Below are positions 8,038 to 16,648 of a DNA stretch of 64,000 nt, in pieces. Within the stretch, counting starts at the first letter, position 1. Each line of letters opens with the position of its first letter. Source of the stretch: Tissierellales bacterium (GTDB taxonomy: Bacteria > Bacillota > Clostridia > Tissierellales > Tissierellaceae). The DNA lies in contig JASLAT010000023.1 of NCBI GenBank assembly GCA_030146915.1, forward strand, positions 1 through 64,000, in the 5' to 3' direction. A program made the translations under genes and the position numbers. The notes under the pieces are model-generated. The model searched no databases. It was not told the origin of the DNA and saw only the letters and a program-made list of their open reading frames with translations.

Positions 8038-8400
8038 TTGATTAAGAAAGCTAATAGAAACGTTAAAAGACAAAAAAGACATGGTAGAATCAGAATGAAT
8101 GTTAAAGGAACTCCTGCTAAACCAAGACTAAGTGTTTATAGAAGTGGAAAGCATATATATGCTCAACTAATAGATGATATATCAGGAAACACATTAGTTT
8201 CAGCTTCAACATTAGATAAAGATGCTAACTTAGAATCTACTTCTAATATAGAAGCGGCTAAATATGTAGGAGAAGCCATAGGAAAAAGAGCTATAGAAAA
8301 AGAGATCAAAGAAGTGGTGTTTGATAGAAGTGGATATATATATCACGGAAGAATCAAAGCTGTAGCTGAAGGTGCAAGAGAAGCAGGTCTTAAATTTTAA
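8038..8400 (+). CDS. rplR: 50S ribosomal protein L18
   Basis: L18 binds 5S rRNA with L5. The 120-aa protein begins at TTG (8038) behind GAAAGGAGTG. It shows the basic N-terminus (KRQKRHGRIRMNVKGT), KPRLSVYRSGKHIYAQLIDD and the C-terminal FDRSGYIYHGRIKAVAEGAR. Its length and position between rplF and rpsE are standard. Confidence 0.97.
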   Translation: MIKKANRNVKRQKRHGRIRMNVKGTPAKPRLSVYRSGKHIYAQLIDDISGNTLVSASTLDKDANLESTSNIEAAKYVGEAIGKRAIEKEIKEVVFDRSGYIYHGRIKAVAEGAREAGLKF

Positions 8401-8423
8401 GAAAAGGAGGTAAATAACAAACC

Positions 8424-8927
8424 ATGAGAAATAAAAGAGGTCGTAAAGAATCTAATTTCAAAGAGAGAGTAGTTAGCATCAATCGTGTTGCTAAAGTTGT
8501 TAAAGGTGGTAGAAACTTCAGATTTTCAGCTCTAGTTGTAATAGGAGATGAAAAAGGTAAGGTAGGAGTAGGTATGGCTAAGGCATTAGAAATACCAGAA
8601 GCTATTAACAAAGCAATAAAAGATGCTGAGAAAAATCTAATAGAAGTTCCAATGGTAGGTACAACTATACCTCATGAAACATTAGGACACTTTGGAGCAG
8701 GAAAAGTATTATTAATGCCAGCTGCAGAAGGTACGGGAGTTGTGGCGAGTGGTCCAGTACGTGCTGTATGTGAGTTAGCTGGAATAAGAGATATAAGAAC
8801 TAAACGTCTTGGTACATCAAATCCAAGAAACGTAGTTAATGCAACTTTAGAAGGTTTAGAAAAACTGAAAAGAGTAGAAGAAGTTGCTAAATTAAGAGGT
8901 AAGACTGTAGAAGAAATATTAGGATAA
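8424..8927 (+). CDS. rpsE: 30S ribosomal protein S5
   Basis: S5 affects decoding accuracy and mRNA unwinding at the entry channel. The 167 aa contain the dsRBD-like N-terminal domain (FKERVVSINRVAKVVKGGRN) and the C-terminal domain with GAGKVLLMPAAEGTGVVASG. AAGGAGGT lies 15 nt upstream, slightly far. The next gene should be rpmD (L30), but only 41 nt separate rpsE from rplO. Confidence 0.98.
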   Translation: MRNKRGRKESNFKERVVSINRVAKVVKGGRNFRFSALVVIGDEKGKVGVGMAKALEIPEAINKAIKDAEKNLIEVPMVGTTIPHETLGHFGAGKVLLMPAAEGTGVVASGPVRAVCELAGIRDIRTKRLGTSNPRNVVNATLEGLEKLKRVEEVAKLRGKTVEEILG

Positions 8928-8968
8928 TAGTTAAGCATTAGATAATTATTAATAAGGAGGTGTGTCTA

Positions 8969-9418
8969 ATGAAACTAAATAACTTAAGGCCAAACAAAGG
9001 TGGAGAAACTAAAGCAAGAAAAAGAGTAGGCCGTGGAATTGGTTCAGGATTTGGTAAAACATCAGGAAAAGGTCATAAAGGACAAAATGCGAGAGCAGGA
9101 AAAGGTACTAGAGTAGGATTTGAAGGTGGACAAACACCATTATTCCAAAGATTACCAAAGAGAGGTTTTACTAATATATTCAAAAAAGAATATGCCCTTG
9201 TAAACGTTTCAGACCTAGCATTATTTGAAGAGGGAACAGTTGTAACACCTGAACTATTGTTTAGTGAAGGATTAGTTAAAAAAGGAAAAGCAATAGACGG
9301 AGTAAAAGTATTAGGTGATGGCGAATTAAATGTTAAATTAACTGTACAAGCTAATAAGTTTAGTAAATCTGCTGCTGAAAAAATAGAAGCTGCAGGAGGA
9401 AAGGTTGAGGTGATTTAG
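8969..9418 (+). CDS. rplO: 50S ribosomal protein L15
   Basis: L15 is a late-assembly 50S protein. I use the ATG at 8969 (MKLNNLRPNKGGETKARKR), 8 nt after AAGGAGGTG; an in-frame GTG at 8960 lies inside that site. The 149-aa protein has the glycine-rich RVGRGIGSGFGKTSGKGHKG and FEGGQTPLFQRLPKRGF blocks. It directly follows rpsE, with no rpmD between. Confidence 0.97.
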   Translation: MKLNNLRPNKGGETKARKRVGRGIGSGFGKTSGKGHKGQNARAGKGTRVGFEGGQTPLFQRLPKRGFTNIFKKEYALVNVSDLALFEEGTVVTPELLFSEGLVKKGKAIDGVKVLGDGELNVKLTVQANKFSKSAAEKIEAAGGKVEVI

Positions 9419-9419
9419 T

Positions 9420-10685
9420 ATGCTATCAACCTTAAGGAATGCTTGGAGAGTTCCTGAGATTAGAAAGAAGATGATATATACTATATTACTTCTTTTAGTT
9501 TTTAGGTTAGGATCTAGCATACCAGTACCATTTATGAATAGCGAAGCTATAAAACTTGTATTTGAACAGTCTAAAGGTGGACTTTTAGATTTTATGGATA
9601 TGATGAGTGGGGGTAACTTTAGTAGGTTTAGTATATTCGCTACTAATATTTATCCTTATATTACAGCTTCAATAGTTATACAACTATTAACTATAGCTAT
9701 ACCTTCTTTAGAAGAATTAGCTAAAGAGGGCGAAGAAGGAAGCAAGAAAATAGCCAGATATACAAGATATATGGCTATTGTTTTAGCGTTAATACAAGCA
9801 ACAGGCTATACACTAGGATTATTCAGTGGTGCTTTGGAAGCAACTAATGGCTTACAAAAGCTTATAGTTATATTATCACTAGTAGCGGGTACGTCTTTCC
9901 TAATTTGGTTAGGAGACATGATTACAGAAAAAGGAATAGGAAATGGTATTTCTCTATTAATATTTGTAGGTATTGTTTCAAAATTACCAACAGATATAGT
10001 TTATGGCTTTAAAGCTATTAAAGCTGGAGAGTTAAGTATAGTTACAGCTTTAGCTTTCGTTATTACTATGTTAGTAATAGTAGCTTTAGTAGTAGCTCTA
10101 CAAGAAGGAGAAAGAAGAATTCCTGTTCAATATGCAAAGCGTGTAGTTGGAAGAAAAATGTATGGTGGTCAAAATACACACATACCAATAAAGGTATCTA
10201 TGTCTGGTGTAATGCCAGTAATATTTGCATCATCATTACTAGCTTTCCCACAAACTATAGCTATGTTTACAAAGTCTGAGTGGATAACAAAATACTTAAC
10301 TCCAGCAGGCAATGTAGGAATTTGGATTTATTCTATTTCAAATATTATATTAATAATGTTTTTCACATACTTTTATACAGCTATACAATTTAATACTGTA
10401 GAGTATGCTAAAAGCTTACAACAAAATGGTGGTTTCGTACCAGGAATAAGACCTGGAAGACCAACATCAGAATATTTAAATAGAATAGTAAATAGGATCA
10501 CTTTCGTAGGAGGTTTATCATTAGCGATATTAGCTTCTTTACCAATAATACTTTCAAAAGTATTTAATATGAATATAACTTTTGGAGGAACAGCTGTTAT
10601 TATAGTTGTTGGGGTTGCACTTGAAACAGTACAACAATTAGAAGCACAAATGTTAATGAGACATTACAAAGGATTTTTAAATTAA
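9420..10685 (+). CDS. secY: Protein translocase subunit SecY
   Basis: SecY is the channel-forming membrane subunit of the Sec translocon. The 421 aa show ten hydrophobic segments, the N-terminal RNAWRVPEIRKKMIYTI with plug-region residues, SIVIQLLTIAIPSLEEL, and the cytosolic loop RRIPVQYAKRVVGRKMYGG that contacts SecA and the ribosome. The ATG lies 1 nt after the rplO stop, with GAGGTGAT inside rplO, so the two are probably coupled. Confidence 0.98.
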   Translation: MLSTLRNAWRVPEIRKKMIYTILLLLVFRLGSSIPVPFMNSEAIKLVFEQSKGGLLDFMDMMSGGNFSRFSIFATNIYPYITASIVIQLLTIAIPSLEELAKEGEEGSKKIARYTRYMAIVLALIQATGYTLGLFSGALEATNGLQKLIVILSLVAGTSFLIWLGDMITEKGIGNGISLLIFVGIVSKLPTDIVYGFKAIKAGELSIVTALAFVITMLVIVALVVALQEGERRIPVQYAKRVVGRKMYGGQNTHIPIKVSMSGVMPVIFASSLLAFPQTIAMFTKSEWITKYLTPAGNVGIWIYSISNIILIMFFTYFYTAIQFNTVEYAKSLQQNGGFVPGIRPGRPTSEYLNRIVNRITFVGGLSLAILASLPIILSKVFNMNITFGGTAVIIVVGVALETVQQLEAQMLMRHYKGFLN

Positions 10686-10703
10686 ACTATAGGAGATGGT
10701 AAG

Positions 10704-11345
10704 ATGCGTTTAGTATTATTAGGGCCACCAGGAGTTGGAAAAGGAACACAGGCATCATCTATAGTTAAGAAATACGATGTGCCTCATATATCAACGGGTG
10801 ACATATTAAGAAAGAATATAGCAGAAGGTACTGATTTAGGAAAACAAGCCAAATCTTTTATGGATAAAGGCTTGTTAGTTCCAGATGAATTAGTAGTTTC
10901 TTTAATAAAAGATAGATTAACAGAAGAAGATTGTAAAGATGGATTTCTATTAGATGGATTTCCAAGAAATATAGATCAAGCTGATGCTTTGGATGAAGAG
11001 TTAAAAGACTTAGGTATAGAATTAGATAAAGTTATAAATTTAAGTGCTTCCAAAGAAGTATTGCTTGAAAGAGTAGTTGGAAGAAGAATCTGTAGAACTT
11101 GTGGTGCAACTTATCATATTAAGTTTAATCCTCCAAAGGTTGAAGGAATATGTGACTTAGATCAAGGTGAATTGTACCAAAGAGAAGATGATACAGAAGA
11201 AACGGTATCTACTAGAATAGAAGTATATGGTAAAGAAACACAACCTTTAATAGATTACTATACAGACAAGAACTTAATATTGAATATAGATGGAACAAAA
11301 GAAATAGAAGATATATTCAGTGAAATAGTAGAAGCACTTTCCTAA
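10704..11345 (+). CDS. adk: Adenylate kinase, zinc-lid type
   Basis: Adenylate kinase interconverts ATP + AMP and 2 ADP. The 213-aa protein has the P-loop GPPGVGKGT (residues 7-15), the DGFPRN motif (84-89) and a long LID domain. Cys130, Cys133, Cys150 and Asp153 form the Cys3-Asp zinc site of Gram-positive enzymes. It follows secY as usual, but map does not come next. Confidence 0.98.
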   Translation: MRLVLLGPPGVGKGTQASSIVKKYDVPHISTGDILRKNIAEGTDLGKQAKSFMDKGLLVPDELVVSLIKDRLTEEDCKDGFLLDGFPRNIDQADALDEELKDLGIELDKVINLSASKEVLLERVVGRRICRTCGATYHIKFNPPKVEGICDLDQGELYQREDDTEETVSTRIEVYGKETQPLIDYYTDKNLILNIDGTKEIEDIFSEIVEALS

Positions 11346-11357
11346 AAGGTGGTTAAA

Positions 11358-11630
11358 ATGGACTTGGAAAAGGGTATTCAGGTAGGACAGGTTGTAAAAT
11401 CTAAATCAGGAAGAGATAAAGGAAGAGTATTTCTAGTTTATGAAATCTTAAATGAGGATTATGTCCTTATTGTTGATGGAGATTTAAGAAAGGTAGATAA
11501 GCCTAAAAAGAAAAAGATAAAGCATTTATCTTTTTACAATAAAGTTTTACCAGAAATTAACTACAGGAAAGATAATAATTTCAGCGTGAAAAATGCTTAT
11601 ATCAGAAAATTATTGGAACCATATAAATAG
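11358..11630 (+). CDS. KOW-domain RNA-binding protein, L14e-like
   Basis: I recognise this as the small KOW-domain RNA-binding protein of clostridial ribosomal clusters; its function is not established. The N-terminal third (IQVGQVVKSKSGRDKGRVFLV) is a KOW loop like those of eukaryotic and archaeal L14e/L27e. A basic patch KPKKKKIKHLSF follows. I prefer ATG 11358 (90 aa), which lies 5 nt after AAAGGTGG, over a GTG at 11349 inside that site. It occupies the place of map between adk and infA. Confidence 0.8.
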   Translation: MDLEKGIQVGQVVKSKSGRDKGRVFLVYEILNEDYVLIVDGDLRKVDKPKKKKIKHLSFYNKVLPEINYRKDNNFSVKNAYIRKLLEPYK

Positions 11631-11662
11631 AATGTAAAGTATAATAGGAGGTTCAAGATATA

Positions 11663-11881
11663 ATGTCTAAAGAAGAACTTATTGAAGTTGAGGGTACGGT
11701 TTTGGAAGCTTTACCAAATGCAATATTTAGAGTTGAATTGGAAAATGGTCATGAAGTATTAGGTCATATTTCTGGAAAACTTAGAATGAATTATATAAGG
11801 ATATTACCTGGAGATACTGTAACAGTAGAACTTTCACCATATGATCTGACAAGAGGTAGAATTACCTGGCGTAAGAAGTAG
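11663..11881 (+). CDS. infA: Translation initiation factor IF-1
   Basis: IF-1 binds the A site of the 30S subunit during initiation. The 72-aa OB-fold protein is a textbook match: EVEGTVLEALPNAIFRVELE, then GHISGKLRMNYIRILPGDTV and DLTRGRITWR. AATAGGAGGTT precedes the start. It lies between the KOW gene and rpmJ. Confidence 0.98.
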   Translation: MSKEELIEVEGTVLEALPNAIFRVELENGHEVLGHISGKLRMNYIRILPGDTVTVELSPYDLTRGRITWRKK

Positions 11882-11896
11882 CAAGGAGGGAACTAA

Positions 11897-12010
11897 ATGA
11901 AAGTTAGACCATCAGTAAAAAAAATGTGTTCAAAATGTAAAATAATTAGAAGAAATGGACGAGTAATGGTAATTTGTGAAAATCCTAGACATAAACAAAG
12001 ACAAGGATAG
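11897..12010 (+). CDS. rpmJ: 50S ribosomal protein L36, zinc form
   Basis: This 37-aa gene starts at ATG 11897 behind AAGGAGGG. The product begins MKVRPSVKKMCSKCK and has the zinc ligands Cys11, Cys14, Cys27 and His32 of the C+ form of L36, ending HKQRQG. Its place between infA and rpsM is universal in Firmicutes. Confidence 0.97.
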   Translation: MKVRPSVKKMCSKCKIIRRNGRVMVICENPRHKQRQG

Positions 12011-12044
12011 TTTGAATAAAGAACCACAGGAGGTGTAAATTATA

Positions 12045-12389
12045 ATGGCTAGAATAGCAGGAGTGGATTTACCTAGAGATAAGAGGGTAGAGGTAGCTTT
12101 AACATATATCTACGGAATAGGAAGACCAACATCTAGAGAAATACTTGAAAGCACAGGAGTTAACTTTGATACTAAAGTTAAAGATCTTACTGAAGCAGAA
12201 GTAGCTGGAATTAGGGAAAAAATAAGTGAAATGCCTGTAGAAGGTGATTTACGTAGAGATGTAGCTATGAATATAAAAAGATTAAGAGAAATAAACTGTT
12301 ATAGAGGAGTTAGACATAGAAGAGGACTTCCAGTTAGAGGTCAACAAACTAAAACTAACGCTAGAACGAGAAAAGGACCTAAAAAATAA
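12045..12389 (+). CDS. rpsM: 30S ribosomal protein S13
   Basis: S13 contacts P-site tRNA and 50S bridges. The 114 aa, slightly short at the C-terminal tail, begin MARIAGVDLPRDKRVEVALT and contain YIYGIGRP plus the basic HRRGLPVRGQQTKTNARTRK segment. AGGAGGTG precedes the ATG. Confidence 0.98.
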   Translation: MARIAGVDLPRDKRVEVALTYIYGIGRPTSREILESTGVNFDTKVKDLTEAEVAGIREKISEMPVEGDLRRDVAMNIKRLREINCYRGVRHRRGLPVRGQQTKTNARTRKGPKK

Positions 12390-12408
12390 TAGGTAAGGAG
12401 GGATAAAA

Positions 12409-12816
12409 GTGGCTAAACAAAAATTAAAAGGACGTCGTACAAGTCGTGGTAAAAGAAGAGAACGTAAAAATGTAGAAAGAGGACAAGCGCATATAGTTTC
12501 TACATTTAACAATACAATGGTAACTTTATCAGATTTAAATGGTAATGTATTATCATGGGCAAGTGCAGGACAATTAGGATTTAGAGGTTCTAAAAAATCA
12601 ACACCGTTTGCAGCTCAAGAAGCAGCTCAAGAAGCAGCGGAAAAAGCTATGATACACGGTTTAAAATATGTTGATGTTTATGTTAAAGGACCAGGTTCAG
12701 GAAGAGAAGCAGCAATTAGATCTTTACAAGCGAGTGGTTTAGAAGTAACTATGATAAAAGATGTTACTCCAATACCTCATAATGGTTGTAGACCACCAAA
12801 ACGTAGAAGAGTATAA
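12409..12816 (+). CDS. rpsK: 30S ribosomal protein S11
   Basis: S11 forms the platform of the 30S subunit near the mRNA exit. The 135-aa product starts at GTG (12409) behind AAGGAGGG. Typical blocks are HIVSTFNNTMVTLSDLNGN, FRGSKKSTPFAAQ, the GPGSGREAAIR loop and the C-terminal TPIPHNGCRPPKRRRV. Confidence 0.98.
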   Translation: MAKQKLKGRRTSRGKRRERKNVERGQAHIVSTFNNTMVTLSDLNGNVLSWASAGQLGFRGSKKSTPFAAQEAAQEAAEKAMIHGLKYVDVYVKGPGSGREAAIRSLQASGLEVTMIKDVTPIPHNGCRPPKRRRV

Positions 12817-12836
12817 TAATAGGGGGTGTGTAGAAT

Positions 12837-13460
12837 ATGTCAAGACATGTAGGTCCAGTATGTAAGTTATGTCGTAGAGAAGGGACAAAATTATATTTAA
12901 AAGGAGACAGATGTTATACAGATAACTGTGCTCTAAATAAAAGAAATTATGCTCCAGGTCAACACGGACAAGGAAGAGTAAAAGTAACTGAATACGGAAA
13001 ACAGTTAAGAGAGAAGCAAAAAGTTCGTAGATATTATGGAGTTTCAGAGTCACAAATGGCTAGAAACTTTTTAATAGCTGATAAAACAAAAGGAATAACA
13101 GGTGAAAACTTATTACAAATTTTAGAACAAAGATTAGATAATGTAGTTTTCAGAATGGGATTAGCTTCTTCAAGAGCAGAAGCAAGACAATTAGTTACTC
13201 ACGGACACTTCCTAGTAAATGGTAAAAAGGTAGATATACCTTCATATCAAGTTGCAGTAGGAGATGTTATAGAAGTAAAAGAAAGAAGTAGAAAAAGTGA
13301 GAAGATAAAAGACTTAGTGGCTAATCACAATGGTAATGTGGTTAAATGGATAAGCTTAGATCTTGATCAATTTAAAGGGACAATAGTATCTGAACCTTCA
13401 AGAGAAGATATAGATTTACCAATAGAAGAGCATTTAATAGTAGAGTTGTATTCAAGATAA
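12837..13460 (+). CDS. rpsD: 30S ribosomal protein S4, zinc form
   Basis: S4 is a primary assembly protein of the 30S body and often represses the alpha operon. The 207 aa carry Cys9, Cys12, Cys26 and Cys31, the zinc site of many Gram-positive S4 proteins, then KRNYAPGQHGQ and a central S4 RNA-binding domain (RLDNVVFRMGLASSRAEARQ). Its ribosome binding site is a plain GGGGGTGTG. Confidence 0.98.
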   Translation: MSRHVGPVCKLCRREGTKLYLKGDRCYTDNCALNKRNYAPGQHGQGRVKVTEYGKQLREKQKVRRYYGVSESQMARNFLIADKTKGITGENLLQILEQRLDNVVFRMGLASSRAEARQLVTHGHFLVNGKKVDIPSYQVAVGDVIEVKERSRKSEKIKDLVANHNGNVVKWISLDLDQFKGTIVSEPSREDIDLPIEEHLIVELYSR

Positions 13461-13527
13461 TGAGATTAAAATTGAATCAGTTACCCTCGTACTTTGTAAA
13501 CCTAAATTTTAAGGGGGTTAGTGTTTA

Positions 13528-14475
13528 ATGATAGAAATAGAAAAACCGATAATTGAAGTTTTAGAACTAAGCGATGAGGACAATTATGGGAAATTCATGG
13601 TAGAACCTTTAGAAAGAGGTTATGGGACTACTTTAGGAAACTCTCTTAGAAGAGTTTTATTATCTTCTTTACCAGGAGCAGCTGTAGCTTCAATTAAGAT
13701 TGAAGGTGTAGACCATGAGTTTTCAACTATTCCTGGTATATTAGAAGATGTTCCAGAGTTGATATTAAATATCAAAGGGATAACTGCTATTATGCATACT
13801 GATGAGCCAGTAACTATGATAATTGAAGCTAAAGGTGAACAAGAAATAAAAGCTGAAGATATCATTGTAGGTCCAGATGTAGAAATAGTAAATGGAGACC
13901 ACCATATAGCGACAGCTAATGAAGAAGCAGATTTATATATGGAGTTAGAATTAGTTAAAGGCCGCGGATATGTAGTGGCTGAGAAGAATAAAGAAGATGG
14001 ACAACCGGCTGGAACAATACCAGTAGATTCATCCTTTACTCCAGTTAATAAGGTTAACTTCCATGTAGAAGACACAAGGGTAGGCCAAATTACAGATTAT
14101 GATAGATTAATCTTAGAGGTTTGGACAGATGGAAGTATAAAGGCTGATGAAGCAACATCTTTAGGAGCTAAAATACTTAGCGAACACTTAAATCTATTTA
14201 TAAATCTTAATGATCATGTAGATGATGTAGAGATAATGATAGAAGTAGAAGAAGATGAGAAAGAAAAAGTGTTAGAGATGACAGTAGAAGAATTAGATTT
14301 ATCAGTTCGTAGCTATAATTGCTTAAAACGTGCATCAATAGACACAGTGGATGAGTTAATAGAAAAGACACCTGAAGAAATGATGCAGGTAAGAAATCTA
14401 GGAAAAAAATCCCTTGAGGAAATTGAAAATAAATTAGAAGAATTAGATTTAAGCCTCAAAAAATCTGAAGAATAG
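13528..14475 (+). CDS. rpoA: RNA polymerase alpha subunit
   Basis: Alpha dimerises to nucleate RNA polymerase and contacts UP elements and activators. The 315-aa protein has the N-terminal dimerisation domain (FMVEPLERGYGTTLGNSLRR) and the C-terminal domain (LDLSVRSYNCLKRASIDTVD, then RNLGKKSLEEI). It lies 67 nt after rpsD, the widest gap in this part; I see no strong promoter or terminator in it. Confidence 0.98.
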   Translation: MIEIEKPIIEVLELSDEDNYGKFMVEPLERGYGTTLGNSLRRVLLSSLPGAAVASIKIEGVDHEFSTIPGILEDVPELILNIKGITAIMHTDEPVTMIIEAKGEQEIKAEDIIVGPDVEIVNGDHHIATANEEADLYMELELVKGRGYVVAEKNKEDGQPAGTIPVDSSFTPVNKVNFHVEDTRVGQITDYDRLILEVWTDGSIKADEATSLGAKILSEHLNLFINLNDHVDDVEIMIEVEEDEKEKVLEMTVEELDLSVRSYNCLKRASIDTVDELIEKTPEEMMQVRNLGKKSLEEIENKLEELDLSLKKSEE

Positions 14476-14493
14476 TATGGAGGAGGGATAAAA

Positions 14494-14835
14494 GTGGCTA
14501 AATTAAGAAAGTTAGGTCGTGAAACTGATCACAGATTAGCGACACTTAGAAACCAAGTAACATCTTTATTAGAAAATGGTAGAATAGAGACTACATTACA
14601 CAAAGCAAAAGAAACACAAAGAATGGCTGATAAGATGATTACTCTAGGAAAAAGAGGAGATTTACACGCAAGAAGACAAGCGTTATCATATATATATAGC
14701 GAAGATGTAGTGACTAAGCTATTTGAAGAAATAGCTCCAGCTTATGAAGATAGAAATGGTGGATACACTAGAGTCTTAAAATTAGGACCTCGTCGTGGAG
14801 ATGCGGCTGAGATGGCTATATTAGAATTAGTATAG
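14494..14835 (+). CDS. rplQ: 50S ribosomal protein L17
   Basis: L17 sits near the tunnel exit. The 113 aa start at GTG (14494) behind GGAGGAGGG and show KLGRETDHRLATLRNQVTSL, RIETTLHKAKE and the C-terminal RVLKLGPRRGDAAEMAILEL. It closes the ribosomal block; a terminator follows within 40 nt. Confidence 0.98.
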   Translation: MAKLRKLGRETDHRLATLRNQVTSLLENGRIETTLHKAKETQRMADKMITLGKRGDLHARRQALSYIYSEDVVTKLFEEIAPAYEDRNGGYTRVLKLGPRRGDAAEMAILELV

Positions 14836-14871
14836 TATATAAATTTATATAAATTGATATAATATAACTGG

Positions 14872-14902
14872 AAGGGATTAAGTGAAGCTTAGTCCCTTTT
14901 TA
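14872..14902 (+). terminator. Rho-independent terminator after rplQ
   Basis: An 11-bp stem with one G-T pair (14872-14882 with 14888-14898) has a 5-nt loop and ends in a T run. It closes the rpsJ-rplQ block. Confidence 0.92.
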
Positions 14903-14972
14903 TCAATTTATAATTCAAAGTCTATATTGAATATAATTTTTGAATTGTAAATTGGTGAGGAGGCAGAGTAAT

Positions 14973-15788
14973 GTGAATATGATAAAAATAGAAAACTTAA
15001 GTTTTAGTTATCCTGATGCTGATAGAAAAGCAGTAAATAATTTGAATTTGCAGATAGAAAATGGAGAGTTTGTTGCTATATTAGGACATAATGGTTCAGG
15101 TAAATCAACATTAGCAAAGTTAATTAATGGACTTTTGAGTCCAACTGAAGGGAAAATATTAGTATCAGGTATGGATACTAATGAAGAAAAAAATATTTGG
15201 AAAATAAGAGAAAAAGCAGGCATGGTTTTTCAAAATCCTGATAACCAAATAGTTGCAACTATAGTAGAAGAAGATGTAGCTTTTGGACCTGAGAACTTAG
15301 GAGTTGATCCTAAAGAAATCAGAAAAAGAGTAGATAAGGCTTTAGAGTTAGTAGAAATGACTGAGTATAAAACTCATGGGCCACATTTACTTTCTGGTGG
15401 ACAAAAGCAAAGAATTGCTATTGCTGGTATTTTAGCTATGCAGCCAGATTGTATAATCTTTGATGAGCCAACAGCAATGCTAGATCCAACTGGACGTAAA
15501 GAGGTCATGCATACAATTAATAAACTAAATAAATTAGAAAATAAAACCATAGTGTTAATAACACATTTTATGGACGAAGCTGTTCAAGCTGATAGAGTTA
15601 TCGTTATGGCTGATGGCGGTGTTGCTCTGGAAGGATGTCCAAGAGATGTTTTTTCTAAAGTAGAAACTATAAAAAAATTAGGGTTAGATGTTCCACAGGT
15701 AACAGAATTAGCTTATGAATTGAAAAAAGAAGGATTTAATATAAAAGATGATATCTTATCTATAGAAGAGCTGGTGAATAGTATATGA
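14973..15788 (+). CDS. ecfA1: ECF transporter ATPase subunit EcfA1
   Basis: EcfA1 is one of two ATPases that power energy-coupling-factor vitamin and metal uptake. The 271 aa include Walker A GHNGSGKST (38-46), the LLSGGQKQR signature and Walker B CIIFDEPTAMLD. I use GTG 14973, 9 nt after GGTGAGGAGG. An out-of-frame ATG lies at 14971, and an in-frame ATG at 14979 would be too far. It overlaps ecfA2 by 4 nt (ATGA). Confidence 0.95.
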   Translation: MNMIKIENLSFSYPDADRKAVNNLNLQIENGEFVAILGHNGSGKSTLAKLINGLLSPTEGKILVSGMDTNEEKNIWKIREKAGMVFQNPDNQIVATIVEEDVAFGPENLGVDPKEIRKRVDKALELVEMTEYKTHGPHLLSGGQKQRIAIAGILAMQPDCIIFDEPTAMLDPTGRKEVMHTINKLNKLENKTIVLITHFMDEAVQADRVIVMADGGVALEGCPRDVFSKVETIKKLGLDVPQVTELAYELKKEGFNIKDDILSIEELVNSI

Positions 15789-16648
15789 ATATAAAAGTAG
15801 AAAATTTAAGTTATGTATATAATCCAGAAACTCCTTTTGAAAAAAAGGCATTAGACACAATTAATTTGGAAATTCAGTCCGGTGAGTTTATAGGATTAAT
15901 AGGGCACACGGGTTCTGGAAAATCAACTTTTGTACAACATTTGAATGGATTAATAAAACCAAGTGCAGGTAAAATATTCATAGGAGATATTGATATAACT
16001 AACGATGAAGTAAACATGAAAGATATAAGGGAGAAAGTTGGATTAGTATTTCAATATCCAGAATATCAGCTATTTGAAGAGACAATATATGAAGATATAG
16101 CTTTTGGTCCTAGAAATTTAAACTTAAATGAGGATGAGGTAAAGAAACGTGTTATATCAGCTATGAGATTGGTAGGATTAGATTATGAGACTATGAAAGA
16201 TAGATCTCCCTTTGATTTATCTGGCGGACAAAAAAGAAGAGTAGCTATAGCAGGAGTACTTGCTATGAAGCCAAAAATTTTAATTTTAGATGAACCAACG
16301 GCAGGTTTAGATCCTAAAGGTAGAGATGATATTTTAAATCAAATTGATAAATTATATAAGCAGGGAGACGTAACAATAATATTAGTTTCTCACAGTATGG
16401 AAGATATAGCTAAGTTGGCAAGTAGAGTGATTGTATTTTCTAGAGGTAAAGTAGAACTAGATGGAGAAACTAGACAAGTATTTAAACAATCAGACAAACT
16501 TGAGAGACTTGGTTTAGGGGTACCAGAAATAACTAAGTTTATGCAAATTATGAAGAAAAAAGATAGTGAAATAAATGATGATATTTTAACTGTTGAGGAA
16601 GCTAAGCATGAGATTATGAAATATTTAAGGAGAAATAGCTATGATTAA
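15785..16648 (+). CDS. ecfA2: ECF transporter ATPase subunit EcfA2
   Basis: This second ECF ATPase pairs with EcfA1. The 287 aa show Walker A GHTGSGKST, the LSGGQKRR signature, Walker B ILILDEPTAGLD, and the C-terminal extension typical of EcfA2. The start overlaps the ecfA1 stop by 4 nt and the end overlaps ecfT by 8 nt, so all three are translated as a coupled unit. No substrate-binding S component is nearby, as expected for a shared group II module. Confidence 0.96.
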   Translation: MNIKVENLSYVYNPETPFEKKALDTINLEIQSGEFIGLIGHTGSGKSTFVQHLNGLIKPSAGKIFIGDIDITNDEVNMKDIREKVGLVFQYPEYQLFEETIYEDIAFGPRNLNLNEDEVKKRVISAMRLVGLDYETMKDRSPFDLSGGQKRRVAIAGVLAMKPKILILDEPTAGLDPKGRDDILNQIDKLYKQGDVTIILVSHSMEDIAKLASRVIVFSRGKVELDGETRQVFKQSDKLERLGLGVPEITKFMQIMKKKDSEINDDILTVEEAKHEIMKYLRRNSYD

